The notes: generated from the letters alone by a model not told the origin. 64,000 bases of DNA from CAJJDF01 sp965655625 (GCA_965655625.1 CBFHHA010000002.1:1-64000); one strand, 5' to 3'. Counted from the first letter of the stretch, positions 53,375-61,590 are shown. Made by a program: numbers and translations.

Positions 53375-54802
53375 ATGAAACATTTTCTGCAATCATATTG
53401 GGAATTTCTGGCTATGTCCCTTGGATTAAGCTTGTTAGTTTTGTTCTCGTTGGATCATATTTTTTTTTGGGACACGGTCCAGCTAGGCGCTAAGCATGCT
53501 ACTTTTTTTTATGAGAATGAGATGGCTTTGCAATTTTTACCCAATGAAATAGACAGCGGTCACATTCCCACCTTTGGATATTTATTAGCTCTGCTCTGGA
53601 CAATTTTTGGAAAAAGCCTGTGGATAAGTCACTTGCTTATTTTGCTATTCGCATTGGGTATAGCTTGGCAGCTCAATAAGTTGGCTTTGCGTTTTTTTCA
53701 GAAAAAACACGTTTTTTGGGTGTTGCTAATAATCTTGTTAGATACAACAATCCTAAGTCAAATAAGTTTGGTGTCACCAGATGTGCCGTTACTGTTTTTC
53801 TTTCTCTTGGCTATTAATGCTATTTTAAAACAAAACAAATGGCTGATTGCGTTGGCTTTTGGTTGCTTGTTTCTCATTAGTTTGAGAGGAATGATTCTCA
53901 CTGTTCCTTTGTTTTTGTTCGAAATTATGGGGCTTTGGAAGAGGAATACGAATTGGAAAAATAAGCTCATGCAGTTAGTAAAAACAGGAATTCCCTACTT
54001 GCCTGCCGCGCTTATTTTTATTGTATTTAGCTATTATCATTACACGCAGAAAGGTTGGATTGGCTATCATGAAAACTCACCCTGGGCGGTATTTTTCGAA
54101 AAAGTAAATTTCCAGGGAATGGTAAAAAACACGCTAATTTATGGGTGGCGAATTCTAGATTTTGGTCGATTGTTTATTTGGTTTGTGGGAATAGTCTCCT
54201 TAGTTTTTATAGGTTTTAGTCAAGCCAAAAAATCAGTGAAATTTAACCAATTGCTTCTATTGTTTGTGTTGATTGTAAGTTTCTTGGCAATTCCGGCCGT
54301 GTTGTACACCGATTTAAAAGGACACCGATATTTCATGCCTGTTTACCTCTCTTTTTCTTTGTTGGTTCTTTTCGTGTTGCTCGAGATGAATCGATCAGAA
54401 AAATGGAAAAAAATGGGACTCTCAATCGCAATCATTGGGTTGGTTTCCGGAAGTTTTTGGGTGTATCCCAAAAGGATAGCTCAGGGATGGGATTCCACTC
54501 TGGCTCACTTTCCTTATTACTCAATGCGCCAATCAATGATTCATTTTATGAATGAAAATAAACTGGACAAAGAACAAATAGGTTTTGATTTCCCAGGAGC
54601 ATACCCACAAAAATTTATAGACCTTTCTGAAGAGGAATGGTCTTTTCCCGAGGTGGATTTTAAGTCTCAAAAGTACATTCTTTATTCGAATGTTGTGAAT
54701 GAATTTACGGATGAAGAGTTGGTAGAGTTAGAGAAAAACTGGCAAGTTATTCATCAAGAAACAAGCTTAACAGTTGAAATGATATTGTACAGAAGAAATT
54801 AG
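53375..54802 (+). CDS. glycosyltransferase family 39-like membrane protein
   Basis: 475 residues from ATG 53375, one base after the preceding stop; ATG 53360, overlapping the previous gene, would add five residues. There are about ten membrane segments. After TM1 comes FFWDTVQLGAKHATFFYEN, with the acidic catalytic position of GT-C enzymes. SLVSPDVPLLFFFLLAINAI and DLKGHRYFMPVYLSFSLL fit the PMT_2/GT39-like fold. It is paired with the preceding GT-C-like gene, and both probably modify a surface glycolipid or protein (inference). Function unproven. Confidence 0.72.
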   Translation: MKHFLQSYWEFLAMSLGLSLLVLFSLDHIFFWDTVQLGAKHATFFYENEMALQFLPNEIDSGHIPTFGYLLALLWTIFGKSLWISHLLILLFALGIAWQLNKLALRFFQKKHVFWVLLIILLDTTILSQISLVSPDVPLLFFFLLAINAILKQNKWLIALAFGCLFLISLRGMILTVPLFLFEIMGLWKRNTNWKNKLMQLVKTGIPYLPAALIFIVFSYYHYTQKGWIGYHENSPWAVFFEKVNFQGMVKNTLIYGWRILDFGRLFIWFVGIVSLVFIGFSQAKKSVKFNQLLLLFVLIVSFLAIPAVLYTDLKGHRYFMPVYLSFSLLVLFVLLEMNRSEKWKKMGLSIAIIGLVSGSFWVYPKRIAQGWDSTLAHFPYYSMRQSMIHFMNENKLDKEQIGFDFPGAYPQKFIDLSEEEWSFPEVDFKSQKYILYSNVVNEFTDEELVELEKNWQVIHQETSLTVEMILYRRN

Positions 54803-54874
54803 AAAAAAGAGTGTCAGGTACTTACGTCTTTTTTTTGTATTTTTATTGGATTAAAATATTTAGTGCTCAAACAA

Positions 54875-55606
54875 ATGGATAGACTTATTTCTTGCATAAT
54901 TGTAGATGATGATGAAACTTCGAGGTTCGTCTTGTCGAATCTCGTTAAAAAAAACGGCTCACTCAATTTGTTAAAAGCTTGCTCAAACGCAATTGATGCT
55001 AGAGATGTTGTGAATAAGATGGAAGTAGATCTTATGCTGTTGGACATTGAAATGCCCTATGAAAACGGTTTGGATATGTTGGAGAAAATGAAAACTAGGC
55101 CCCATATAATTTTTATCACGTCTAAAACCAATCATGCCATCAAGGCATTTGAATTTGATGCAGTTGACTACATTGTAAAACCAGCCACATTCGGAAGATT
55201 AAATAGTGCTGTAGAAAAAGTAAAAAGAAGGGTATTTAGTACACAAGTTAATGAGTCGTTGGAGTCGGATGATGAATTTATTTTAATTAAAAAAAATAGA
55301 GAAACTCAAAAAATTCCCTACCGAAATGTTGAATATATTGAAGGTTCGAGCAGTTATATAACTTATTTCAGGACAGATGGTAAAATGACCACCACCGGAA
55401 TATTAAAACAAATAGAAGAGACACTAGATTCAGATGTTTTTACAAGAATTCATAGATCTTTTATCGTTAACATAAGAAAGGTAAGTAAACTTACCGCCCA
55501 ACAAGTGTTTATTAGAGATAAAAAACTGCCTCTTTCGAGAAAATATAAAAAAGTAGTAAAAGAACTTTTTGAAAAACATAATGGTCTAAAAATTGGGGAT
55601 GAATGA
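54875..55606 (+). CDS. LytTR-family response regulator
   Basis: 243 residues from ATG 54875 (MDRLISCIIVDDDETSR); a GTG at 54863 would add four. The receiver domain (about 1-120) has the acidic pocket IIVDDDE, the phospho-acceptor DLMLLDIEMPYENG (Asp57), FITSKTNHAIKAFEFDAVDYIVKP. The LytTR DNA-binding domain (about 140-240) has PYRNVEYIEGSSSYITYF and FTRIHRSFIVNIRKV. It therefore links a phosphorelay to transcription. No histidine kinase is adjacent; an Hpt protein follows. Confidence 0.93.
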   Translation: MDRLISCIIVDDDETSRFVLSNLVKKNGSLNLLKACSNAIDARDVVNKMEVDLMLLDIEMPYENGLDMLEKMKTRPHIIFITSKTNHAIKAFEFDAVDYIVKPATFGRLNSAVEKVKRRVFSTQVNESLESDDEFILIKKNRETQKIPYRNVEYIEGSSSYITYFRTDGKMTTTGILKQIEETLDSDVFTRIHRSFIVNIRKVSKLTAQQVFIRDKKLPLSRKYKKVVKELFEKHNGLKIGDE

Positions 55607-55691
55607 AAGTAGAATTAGCTGACAAATTATGTAAATTTACACGTTCAATTCGCAGTTAATTGGGAATTTCAGTACAGATTGTTCGGATGCA

Positions 55692-56045
55692 ATGGACAGT
55701 ATTAAAGTAGAACTCATGATTAAGAAAAGTGTAGAAAAAGAATTGAGCAGTGATATTTTTGTGCAGGCACTTGAGATATTCTTGAGTAATGCTGAAAAAG
55801 ATTTTGTTTTAATGAATTTATACATTGAAGCTCAAGACTATTTGAATGCTAAAGAGTTGAGCCATAAATTGATAGGGAGTTGTGAGGCGGTAGGAATTAA
55901 AAAACTACCTAAATTATTAAGAGAGTTAGACACCAATTTAAAGACGCGATATGTCCGAAAGGATATGTTAGGAGCCATTAATGACGTTTACGAGGAAGTA
56001 AAATCCTTTCTTAAGAAGGAATATTTAATCGAAATTCAGGATTAA
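55692..56045 (+). CDS. Hpt (histidine phosphotransfer) domain protein
   Basis: 117 residues, almost all helical. The Hpt site is KELSHKLIGSCEAVG (His58), matching HxLKGxxxxxG with Ile-Gly in place of Lys-Gly. Preceding and following helices fit the four-helix bundle. It probably relays phosphate to or from the LytTR regulator encoded 85 bases upstream (inference from context). No kinase domain is present. The start is ATG 55692; no SD is obvious. Confidence 0.75.
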   Translation: MDSIKVELMIKKSVEKELSSDIFVQALEIFLSNAEKDFVLMNLYIEAQDYLNAKELSHKLIGSCEAVGIKKLPKLLRELDTNLKTRYVRKDMLGAINDVYEEVKSFLKKEYLIEIQD

Positions 56046-56103
56046 TTTGGAAACCAACCCATAAAATTTTAGTTACTTTGAATTGAAAAATTCATCAACC
56101 ACT

Positions 56104-57072
56104 ATGGCAAGAATACTTACCGGAATACAAAGCACAGGAACACCACATCTTGGAAATTTGTTGGGAGCTATCATTCCAGCAATTGAAATGGCAAAAAATG
56201 AAGAAAATGAATCTTTTTTGTTTATTGCGAATTTGCATACACTCACCCAAATAAAAGAGGGAGAAACATTAAAAAACAATACATTAGAAACTGCTGCTGC
56301 CTGGTTAGCTTTTGGGTTGGATGTAAACAAAACGGTGTTCTATCGCCAAAGTGATATTCCTCAAGTAACCGAACTTACTTGGTATCTCAATTGTTTTTTT
56401 CCGTATCAAAGACTCAAATTGGCTCATTCGTTCAAAGATAAAGCCGACAGATTAGAGGACGTAAATGCAGGTTTGTTTGATTATCCTATGTTGATGGCAG
56501 CAGATATCTTAATGTATGAAGCAGAAATTGTTCCGGTAGGTAAAGATCAAATGCAGCACATAGAAATCACAAGAGATGTCGCTAGCCGATTCAATAATCA
56601 AATGGGAGAAACACTTGTTCTGCCTCAAGGAAAAGTAAGTGAAAATACCATGCTTGTACCCGGAACAAATGGAGGGAAAATGAGCAAGTCTCAAGGCAAC
56701 ATTATCAATATTTTCTTGGCAGATAAGAAGTTACGAAAACAAATTATGACCATCGAAACGGACAGCACACCGCTAGAGGATCCAAAAAATCCTGATACAT
56801 GTAATTGTTTTGCGATATATAAATTACTGGCAAACGAAGAGCAAACAGCAGAAATGCGAAAAAACTACGAGTCTGGTGGTTACGGTTACGGACATGCAAA
56901 ACAAGCTTTATTTGAATTGATTGTAGAAAAATTTAAAACCGAAAGAGAGCAGTTTAACTACTACATCGACAATCCACATTTGGTGGAAGAGCAACTAATG
57001 ATTGGGGCGGAAAAAGCAAGAAAAATCGCCAATGAAGTTTTGGCGAATGTGAGAGTTAAGTTGGGGTATTAA
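56104..57072 (+). CDS. trpS: tryptophanyl-tRNA synthetase
   Basis: 322 residues from ATG 56104 (MARILTGIQSTGTPHLGNLLGAI); the seven extra codons from TTG 56083 are not needed. Class I synthetase: the HIGH-like motif TGTPHLGN (about 11-18), DIPQVTELTWYLNCFFPYQRL, VPVGKDQMQHIEITRDVASRFN, and GGKMSKSQGN (KMSKS loop, about 193). Length and motifs are normal for bacterial TrpRS. It stands alone between the Hpt gene and a repeat-rich gap. Confidence 0.96.
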   Translation: MARILTGIQSTGTPHLGNLLGAIIPAIEMAKNEENESFLFIANLHTLTQIKEGETLKNNTLETAAAWLAFGLDVNKTVFYRQSDIPQVTELTWYLNCFFPYQRLKLAHSFKDKADRLEDVNAGLFDYPMLMAADILMYEAEIVPVGKDQMQHIEITRDVASRFNNQMGETLVLPQGKVSENTMLVPGTNGGKMSKSQGNIINIFLADKKLRKQIMTIETDSTPLEDPKNPDTCNCFAIYKLLANEEQTAEMRKNYESGGYGYGHAKQALFELIVEKFKTEREQFNYYIDNPHLVEEQLMIGAEKARKIANEVLANVRVKLGY

Positions 57073-57088
57073 TTTATACTTTTCCTTC

Positions 57089-57300
57089 TTGAGAGCTTCT
57101 CCCGACCTGTCTTTCGGGAAGGGTAAGAGAGGTGACTTTTATCTGTCATTCCCCACTTGATGCGGAATCTAAAGTTGATACAGATGAAGTTATTACACAA
57201 CAAATTCTAAATCAAGTTCAGGATGACTGCCTTTCTCTTATTTACTTGTGAACTATCCTTGTTTTAAAATTCCCGCTTTCGCGAGAATGACAAATTCTTT
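57089..57300. repeat. cluster of dispersed palindromic elements, copy 4
   Basis: The trpS-rnhA gap is built largely of short inverted elements. TCCCGACCTGTCTTTCGGGA (57100-57119) is a hairpin. GTCATTCCCCACTTGATGCG starts at 57145, AATCAAGTTCAGGATGAC (57211-57228) is its inverted partner type, and CCCGCTTTCGCGAGAATGAC (57273-57292) is another arm. No ORF is present. The density here is the highest in the window. Confidence 0.55.
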
Positions 57301-57369
57301 GTTTCAATATACTGACAAACCTGAACCCTGAATTCAGCCAAAGGAAGAGCATCGAACGGGTGACTTAAT

Positions 57370-57849
57370 TTAAAACAATCCTTTCTCCTCTTTCTGAGAA
57401 TCTTCGTACCCTTTGTCAACTAATAAGTCTGTGCCATGGGCTGCAGAAACAGCCAATTGATCGCATACTTCGTTATACCTGTTTCCGGCATGACCTTTTA
57501 CCCAGATGAATTCAACGTGGTGTTTGGGATAAATTTCTAAAAAACGCTTCCATAAATCCGCATTTTTTTTCCCTTTGAAGTTCTTTTTTACCCAGCCAAA
57601 CACCCATTTTTTTTCTACTGCATCCACCACATACTTACTGTCAGAATAAATTTTGACCGAATATCCAGGTTTTTTTAGTTTTTCTAACCCAACAATTACA
57701 CTGAGTAATTCCATTCTATTGTTGGTGGTATGTCGGTATCCTTCTTTAAATTCCTTGTAGTGTTTTCCCGCCATGAGAACAATTCCGTAACCTCCTGGAC
57801 CCGGGTTTCCCAAAGCCGAACCATCTGTATACATTTTTATGTGACTCAT
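57370..57849 (-). CDS. rnhA: ribonuclease HI
   Basis: A 159-residue enzyme cleaving RNA in RNA-DNA hybrids. The four acidic catalytic positions are visible: KMYTDGSALGNPGPGG (Asp8), NNRMELLSVIVGLEKL (Glu about 48), IYSDSKYVVDAV (Asp about 70), and a C-terminal Asp in YNEVCDQLAV after WVKGHAGNRYN. The length fits RNase HI. It overlaps purN by 4 bases (ATGA type), so the pair is translationally coupled. Confidence 0.95.
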   Translation of the reverse strand: MSHIKMYTDGSALGNPGPGGYGIVLMAGKHYKEFKEGYRHTTNNRMELLSVIVGLEKLKKPGYSVKIYSDSKYVVDAVEKKWVFGWVKKNFKGKKNADLWKRFLEIYPKHHVEFIWVKGHAGNRYNEVCDQLAVSAAHGTDLLVDKGYEDSQKEEKGLF

Positions 57850-58418
57850 TCGGCAAGTAATTGATCTATAACTTCTGTAAAATGCTCGCGTTCAAGTTTT
57901 TGAATTTTTGCTTGTAAATCCTCCCAAGAATCTGTAGGCGATACAAGGCAATCGAATTGAGCAATAATATTGCCTTCGTCATAGTGTTCGTTCACGTAAT
58001 GAAATGTAATACCCGATTTACTCTCCCCGGCTTCAATTACTGCCTTATGCACATGTTTTCCGTACATTCCCTTTCCACCAAATTTGGGAAGAAGCGCAGG
58101 ATGAACATTTATTATTTTATTTTGGAATGTGACTGTGAGTGATTTCGGAATTTTTATTAAAAATCCCGCTAACACAATAAGGTCTGGGTTTAGCAACGAA
58201 GCTAATTCCTCTACTCGGCCATTTTCCAATTCCTCTTTGTTGAATGAGACTGTATTTACTCCAGCTTTTTGTGCGTTTTCAATTGCCAAGCATTTTTCCT
58301 TATTCGAGAAAACAGCCTCAATCGACACATCTGAACGAGAATCAAAATGGGAAATAAGATTGCTCATATTCGAGCCATTTCCGGAGACAAAAATGAGGAT
58401 GTTTTTCGCTTTTTTCAT
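57846..58418 (-). CDS. purN: phosphoribosylglycinamide formyltransferase
   Basis: 190 residues. N-terminal ILIFVSGNGSNMSNLISHF, then the catalytic Asn/His region IINVHPALLPKFGGKGMYGKHVH, and SGITFHYVNEHYDEGNIIAQ with the catalytic Asp nearby. It uses 10-formyl-THF to formylate GAR in purine synthesis. In many Bacteroidota purN is next to acpP-fabF; here those genes are 18 kb away and purN is coupled to rnhA. Confidence 0.94.
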   Translation of the reverse strand: MKKAKNILIFVSGNGSNMSNLISHFDSRSDVSIEAVFSNKEKCLAIENAQKAGVNTVSFNKEELENGRVEELASLLNPDLIVLAGFLIKIPKSLTVTFQNKIINVHPALLPKFGGKGMYGKHVHKAVIEAGESKSGITFHYVNEHYDEGNIIAQFDCLVSPTDSWEDLQAKIQKLEREHFTEVIDQLLAE

Positions 58419-58456
58419 GAAATTTTGACTAGAAAAAGGATTTTTAGAATAGGGAG

Positions 58457-58464
58457 TATTTTTG
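58457..58464 (+). promoter_or_regulatory. putative -7 element upstream of yebC
   Basis: TATTTTTG fits TAnnTTTG, 71 bases before the yebC ATG. The nearest TTTG upstream is 29 bases away, longer than usual. Confidence 0.35.
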
Positions 58465-58534
58465 TAACTTTATCGCCCAAAGATAAGGGATTATTCACAT
58501 TCTGCCTAAGGTCAGATTATAAATAAACAGAAAG

Positions 58535-59296
58535 ATGTCAGGACACAGTAAATGGTCAACCATTAAGCACAAAAAAGGAGCGAAAGATGCGAAGAGAGGA
58601 AAAATTTTCACTCGGATTATCAAAGAAATTACTATCGCAGCGAGAGATGGCGGTGCAGATCCTGATACAAACCCTTCATTAAGAGTAGCAATACAGAATG
58701 CCAAAGGAGCCAACATGCCCAAAGACACAATGGAGCGTGCGATCAAAAAAGGTTCTGGTGACGATGCAGCCGATCTGCAAGAATACACGTTTGAAGGATA
58801 TGCATCCAACGGAATTGCGGTATTTGTAGAAGCAACTTCCGATAATAACAACAGAGTAGTGGCAAATGTAAGGGCGGTTTTTAGCAAATATGGCGGGGAA
58901 CTCGGGACACACGGTTCTCTTTCATTCATGTTCGATAGAAAAGGAGTATTTACAATCGACAAGGAGCTCCTCAAAGATTGGGAGCTAGAAGATTTAGAAT
59001 TTGAATTGATTGATGCAGGCTTGGAAGAAATAGATGTGCAAGAGGAAGATGCATTGATTTACACCTCGTTTGATAGTTATGGAGACATGCAAAAAAAGTT
59101 GGACGAAATGAAGATTGAAGTGAAGACAACTGAGCTTCAACGAATACCAACAACCACGATGGCTTTGGACGTAGAAAAAGCAAAATCTGTTTTAAAACTA
59201 ATCGAGAAAATGGAGGAAGATGACGATGTGAATGTGGTGTACCACACCCTAGAAATGACAGATGAATTAGCTGCTGCTTTGGAGGCGGAGGGTTGA
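58535..59296 (+). CDS. YebC/PmpR-family protein
   Basis: 253 residues. N-terminal MSGHSKWSTIKHKKGAKDAKRGKIFTRIIKEITIAARDGGADPDTNPSLR and AIKKGSG are the family signature. LQEYTFEGYASNGIAVFVEATSDNNNRVVANVRAVFSKYGGELG follows. Homologues act as transcriptional regulators or, in recent work, as translation factors resolving ribosome stalling. It is soluble and of normal length, and is divergent from purN. Confidence 0.93.
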   Translation: MSGHSKWSTIKHKKGAKDAKRGKIFTRIIKEITIAARDGGADPDTNPSLRVAIQNAKGANMPKDTMERAIKKGSGDDAADLQEYTFEGYASNGIAVFVEATSDNNNRVVANVRAVFSKYGGELGTHGSLSFMFDRKGVFTIDKELLKDWELEDLEFELIDAGLEEIDVQEEDALIYTSFDSYGDMQKKLDEMKIEVKTTELQRIPTTTMALDVEKAKSVLKLIEKMEEDDDVNVVYHTLEMTDELAAALEAEG

Positions 59297-59316
59297 TTTA
59301 TTTCTTAAACATTAAA

Positions 59317-59592
59317 ATGAAACCGATTAGAGAATTTCCAATGAGTATTATTTGCTCCTATAAAGGAGAAAGTAATCTGGATGAAACATTAGATGATCAT
59401 ATCACATGTCTAATCGGGAAGTATTTCTGTGAAAACAAAATTGAATATAAAATTTTGGATTTGAATTGTGTGAAACCAAGGCCAAATATTAATGATGAAC
59501 TTATTCAATATAAAGTAGAAATGAATGTGAATTTAATTGATGTTAAAATTGATTCGATTCAAAAAGAATTAGAAAACTTTAAAAGAGGATGA
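59317..59592 (+). CDS. hypothetical protein
   Basis: 91 residues from ATG 59317 (MKPIREFPMSIICSYKGES); an in-frame TTG at 59293 overlaps yebC and a later ATG is at 59341. No signal peptide or membrane segment. It contains LDDHITCLIGKYFCENKIEYKILDLNCVKPRPNINDELIQYKVEMNVNLIDVKIDSIQKELENF, mixed alpha/beta. Not recognised. It lies downstream of yebC on the same strand, so co-transcription is likely, and a hairpin follows ~145 bases later. Lower certainty because of its size and lack of family resemblance. Confidence 0.5.
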   Translation: MKPIREFPMSIICSYKGESNLDETLDDHITCLIGKYFCENKIEYKILDLNCVKPRPNINDELIQYKVEMNVNLIDVKIDSIQKELENFKRG

Positions 59593-59684
59593 ACGATAAA
59601 ATTTGGAAGATCATAAAATTTTATGTGCTGATGAATTCACTGCGGATATCTTATGTCGTGGAAAAATAAATAAAAAATAGCAGG

Positions 59685-59760
59685 CATTTCGCACTTGATG
59701 CGGAACCTGTCAACAGGTATTGAACCCATTTGTAAAAAGACCCTGAATCATGTTCAGGGA
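59685..59760. repeat. dispersed intergenic palindromic element, copy 5
   Basis: CATTTCGCACTTGATGCGGA (59685-59704) and the small hairpin ACCTG/CAGGT follow the same layout as the copies near 23966 and 57145. The final CCCTGAA/TTCAGGG stem is treated separately as a terminator. Confidence 0.5.
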
Positions 59761-59778
59761 GTCTAAGTTTTTTTTACT
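59738..59778 (+). terminator. hairpin terminator between the hypothetical gene and the aminotransferase
   Basis: CCCTGAA and TTCAGGG pair over a TCATG loop, with an outer AGA/TCT extension and a run of eight T. It sits in a convergent gap. The stem belongs to the dispersed repeat family. Confidence 0.65.
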
Positions 59779-59789
59779 ATTTATAAAAG

Positions 59790-60974
59790 CTACTGAACCC
59801 CATCAAAAACCTCACGAATAACCTCGCAAACCTCTCTAATTTCCTTCATAGAAATAGTAAGCGGAGGAGCTAAGCGGAAACTCGCTGGGCAAGACAAAAA
59901 CCAAAAAGTGATAATGCCTTTTTCCATGCAGGCCTCTACGACTTTCTGAGTAATTTCTTCACTTTCGAGGTCAATCGCAAACATCAATCCTATTTGCCTA
60001 ATTTCTTTTACCAAGGAATGAACCAGCAGTTCTTTCATCAAAGCTCCCTTTTTGTGCACGTCAGTCACCAGATTTTCTTCCTGAATTACTTCAATATTAG
60101 CAACCGCAGCAGCACAATTTACTGGGTGCCCGCCAAAAGTGGTAATATGACCCAGCATAGGATTATTGGTCAAACAATCCATAATTTCTTTACTCGAAAC
60201 GAACGCCCCAATGGGCATTCCGCCACCAAGCGCTTTGGCAATTACCAAAATATCAGGGGCAATTCCATATTGCTCAAAAGCAAAAAAGCTTCCTGTTCGT
60301 CCAAACCCAGTTTGGATTTCATCCAGAATTAATAAAGTTCCAGTTTCGGTACATTTTTCTCTCAATCTTTGGAGGTAACACAATTCGGGAATTCGAACTC
60401 CAGCATCGCCTTGCACGGTTTCGATAATGACACAAGCTGTTTTTTTAGTAATCTTATCTAAATCAGCCAATTCATTGAAGGTAATAAAGTTTACTTCTGG
60501 CAAAAGCGGTTTAAAAGCAGATTGCTTCACCGGATTTCCTGAAACAGAAAGTGCTCCATGCGTGCTTCCATGATACGATTTGTGGCAGGCGATTATTTCT
60601 TTTCTTCCTGTATGTCTTTTAGCCAATTTAAGAGCGCCTTCCACAGCTTCGGCTCCCGAGTTTACGAAATAACTAGTAGTTAAATTATCGGGTAAGATTT
60701 CATTTAATTTTTCCGCTAACTTTAGTTGCGGAGTTTGAATAAATTCCCCGTAAGGCATTACGTGTAAGTGGGTATCAACTTGTTTTTTTATCGCCTCAAT
60801 TACTTTGGGATGTCGGTGCCCTATGTTCGTTACAGCCAATCCCGAAACTAAGTCATAGTAAGTTTTTCCTTGTGTGTCGTAAATGAACAAACCTTCCGCA
60901 CTTTCTATTTCCAAACCAATAGGAAACGGAGTTGTCTGTGCTTGTAACAAATGGAAAATTTCTTTGTTCTTCAT
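59790..60974 (-). CDS. class III PLP-dependent aminotransferase
   Basis: 394 residues from ATG 60974 (MKNKEIFHLLQAQTTPFPIGLEIESAEG); a longer reading to 61034 is less likely. Fold type I class III: FVNSGAEAVEGALKLAKRHTGR, VIIETVQGDAGVRIP, LLILDEIQTGFGRTGSFFAFEQYGIAPDILVIAKALGGGMPIGAF (PLP Lys in AKALGGG), and TTFGGHPVNCAAAVANIEVI. It resembles acetylornithine/ornithine and related omega-aminotransferases, but the substrate is not determinable from sequence. No arginine-synthesis genes are nearby. Confidence 0.9.
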   Translation of the reverse strand: MKNKEIFHLLQAQTTPFPIGLEIESAEGLFIYDTQGKTYYDLVSGLAVTNIGHRHPKVIEAIKKQVDTHLHVMPYGEFIQTPQLKLAEKLNEILPDNLTTSYFVNSGAEAVEGALKLAKRHTGRKEIIACHKSYHGSTHGALSVSGNPVKQSAFKPLLPEVNFITFNELADLDKITKKTACVIIETVQGDAGVRIPELCYLQRLREKCTETGTLLILDEIQTGFGRTGSFFAFEQYGIAPDILVIAKALGGGMPIGAFVSSKEIMDCLTNNPMLGHITTFGGHPVNCAAAVANIEVIQEENLVTDVHKKGALMKELLVHSLVKEIRQIGLMFAIDLESEEITQKVVEACMEKGIITFWFLSCPASFRLAPPLTISMKEIREVCEVIREVFDGVQ

Positions 60975-61044
60975 GGAGTAAAAGTAGAACATATTTTTAA
61001 AATCAGGAGGTTTTTCAATTCCATTTTCGAGCAAGAAAATTGGA

Positions 61045-61084
61045 TAAAAAAATCCCTTTTAGCTATTTCAAACCAAAAGGGAGA
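61045..61084 (-). terminator. terminator at the end of the ECF sigma operon
   Basis: TCCCTTTT (61053-61060) and AAAAGGGA (61076-61083) form an 8-bp stem, followed on the minus strand by a T run (plus-strand A run at 61046-61052). Confidence 0.75.
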
Positions 61085-61102
61085 TTGTTTCTTTGTTTTT
61101 AC

Positions 61103-61558
61103 TTACCTGTTAGGATTTTTATCTGTTCTTTTGTGTTCACTTTTTTTTCGTTTAAAAAGCCTTTTTTCCATGTGGTAAAATTTGGCCAATTTCTTCATCG
61201 GAAGTACTTTTTTGAACTTTTCATGATAGTTTTTTTGCAACGTTAAATCTGCCTGTTTAAACTCAAACCTTTTTTGGATAACTTCCTCTAATTCTTGGTC
61301 TGATAACTCGTCCATCCTCTTTTTTGCTTTTCTTTCGGAGGGGAGGTGTTTTTTTCTGTTTTCTTTTTTGTCTTTTACAAACTGATGATAAAGGGGCAAA
61401 AATGCGCTCTGTTCAGCATCGGTTAGTTCCAGTTTTACAATTAAAATACTGTCAGCTTTTGCAAGCCGATGATTGATATCACGATTTTGTTTTTGAGACA
61501 TTCCTGTTACTCCAATTAGAGTAAATATTCCTAGTAAGGCTATTTTTATTGTGTTCAT
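61103..61558 (-). CDS. periplasmic helical protein, Spy/CpxP-like, third gene of the sigma unit
   Basis: 151 residues. A signal peptide (MNTIKIALLGIFTLIGVTGMSQ) precedes a very charged, all-helical region: LELTDAEQSAFLPLYHQFVKDKKENRKK, where LTDAEQ recalls the LTxxQ motif of Spy/CpxP-like sensors. The rest is lysine- and glutamate-rich (MDELSDQELEEVIQKRFEFKQ). In Bacteroidota such genes commonly follow ECF sigma and a TM protein. It probably senses or buffers envelope stress (inference). Its last codons overlap a CCTAACAGG-type sequence. Confidence 0.65.
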   Translation of the reverse strand: MNTIKIALLGIFTLIGVTGMSQKQNRDINHRLAKADSILIVKLELTDAEQSAFLPLYHQFVKDKKENRKKHLPSERKAKKRMDELSDQELEEVIQKRFEFKQADLTLQKNYHEKFKKVLPMKKLAKFYHMEKRLFKRKKSEHKRTDKNPNR

Positions 61559-61590
61559 GTTGATTGATTTTAAGATGAGTATTCATGTTC

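Noticed and set aside
57300..57369. A TTCGA-containing stretch upstream of the rnhA stop considered as a possible tRNA T-arm
   Set aside because: No acceptor or anticodon stem could be paired, and no tRNA was found elsewhere in the gaps inspected.
59589..59669. 26-codon ORF overlapping the stop of the hypothetical gene by ATGA
   Set aside because: Very short and without motif. The overlap is suggestive, but the repeat element that follows argues for non-coding sequence.
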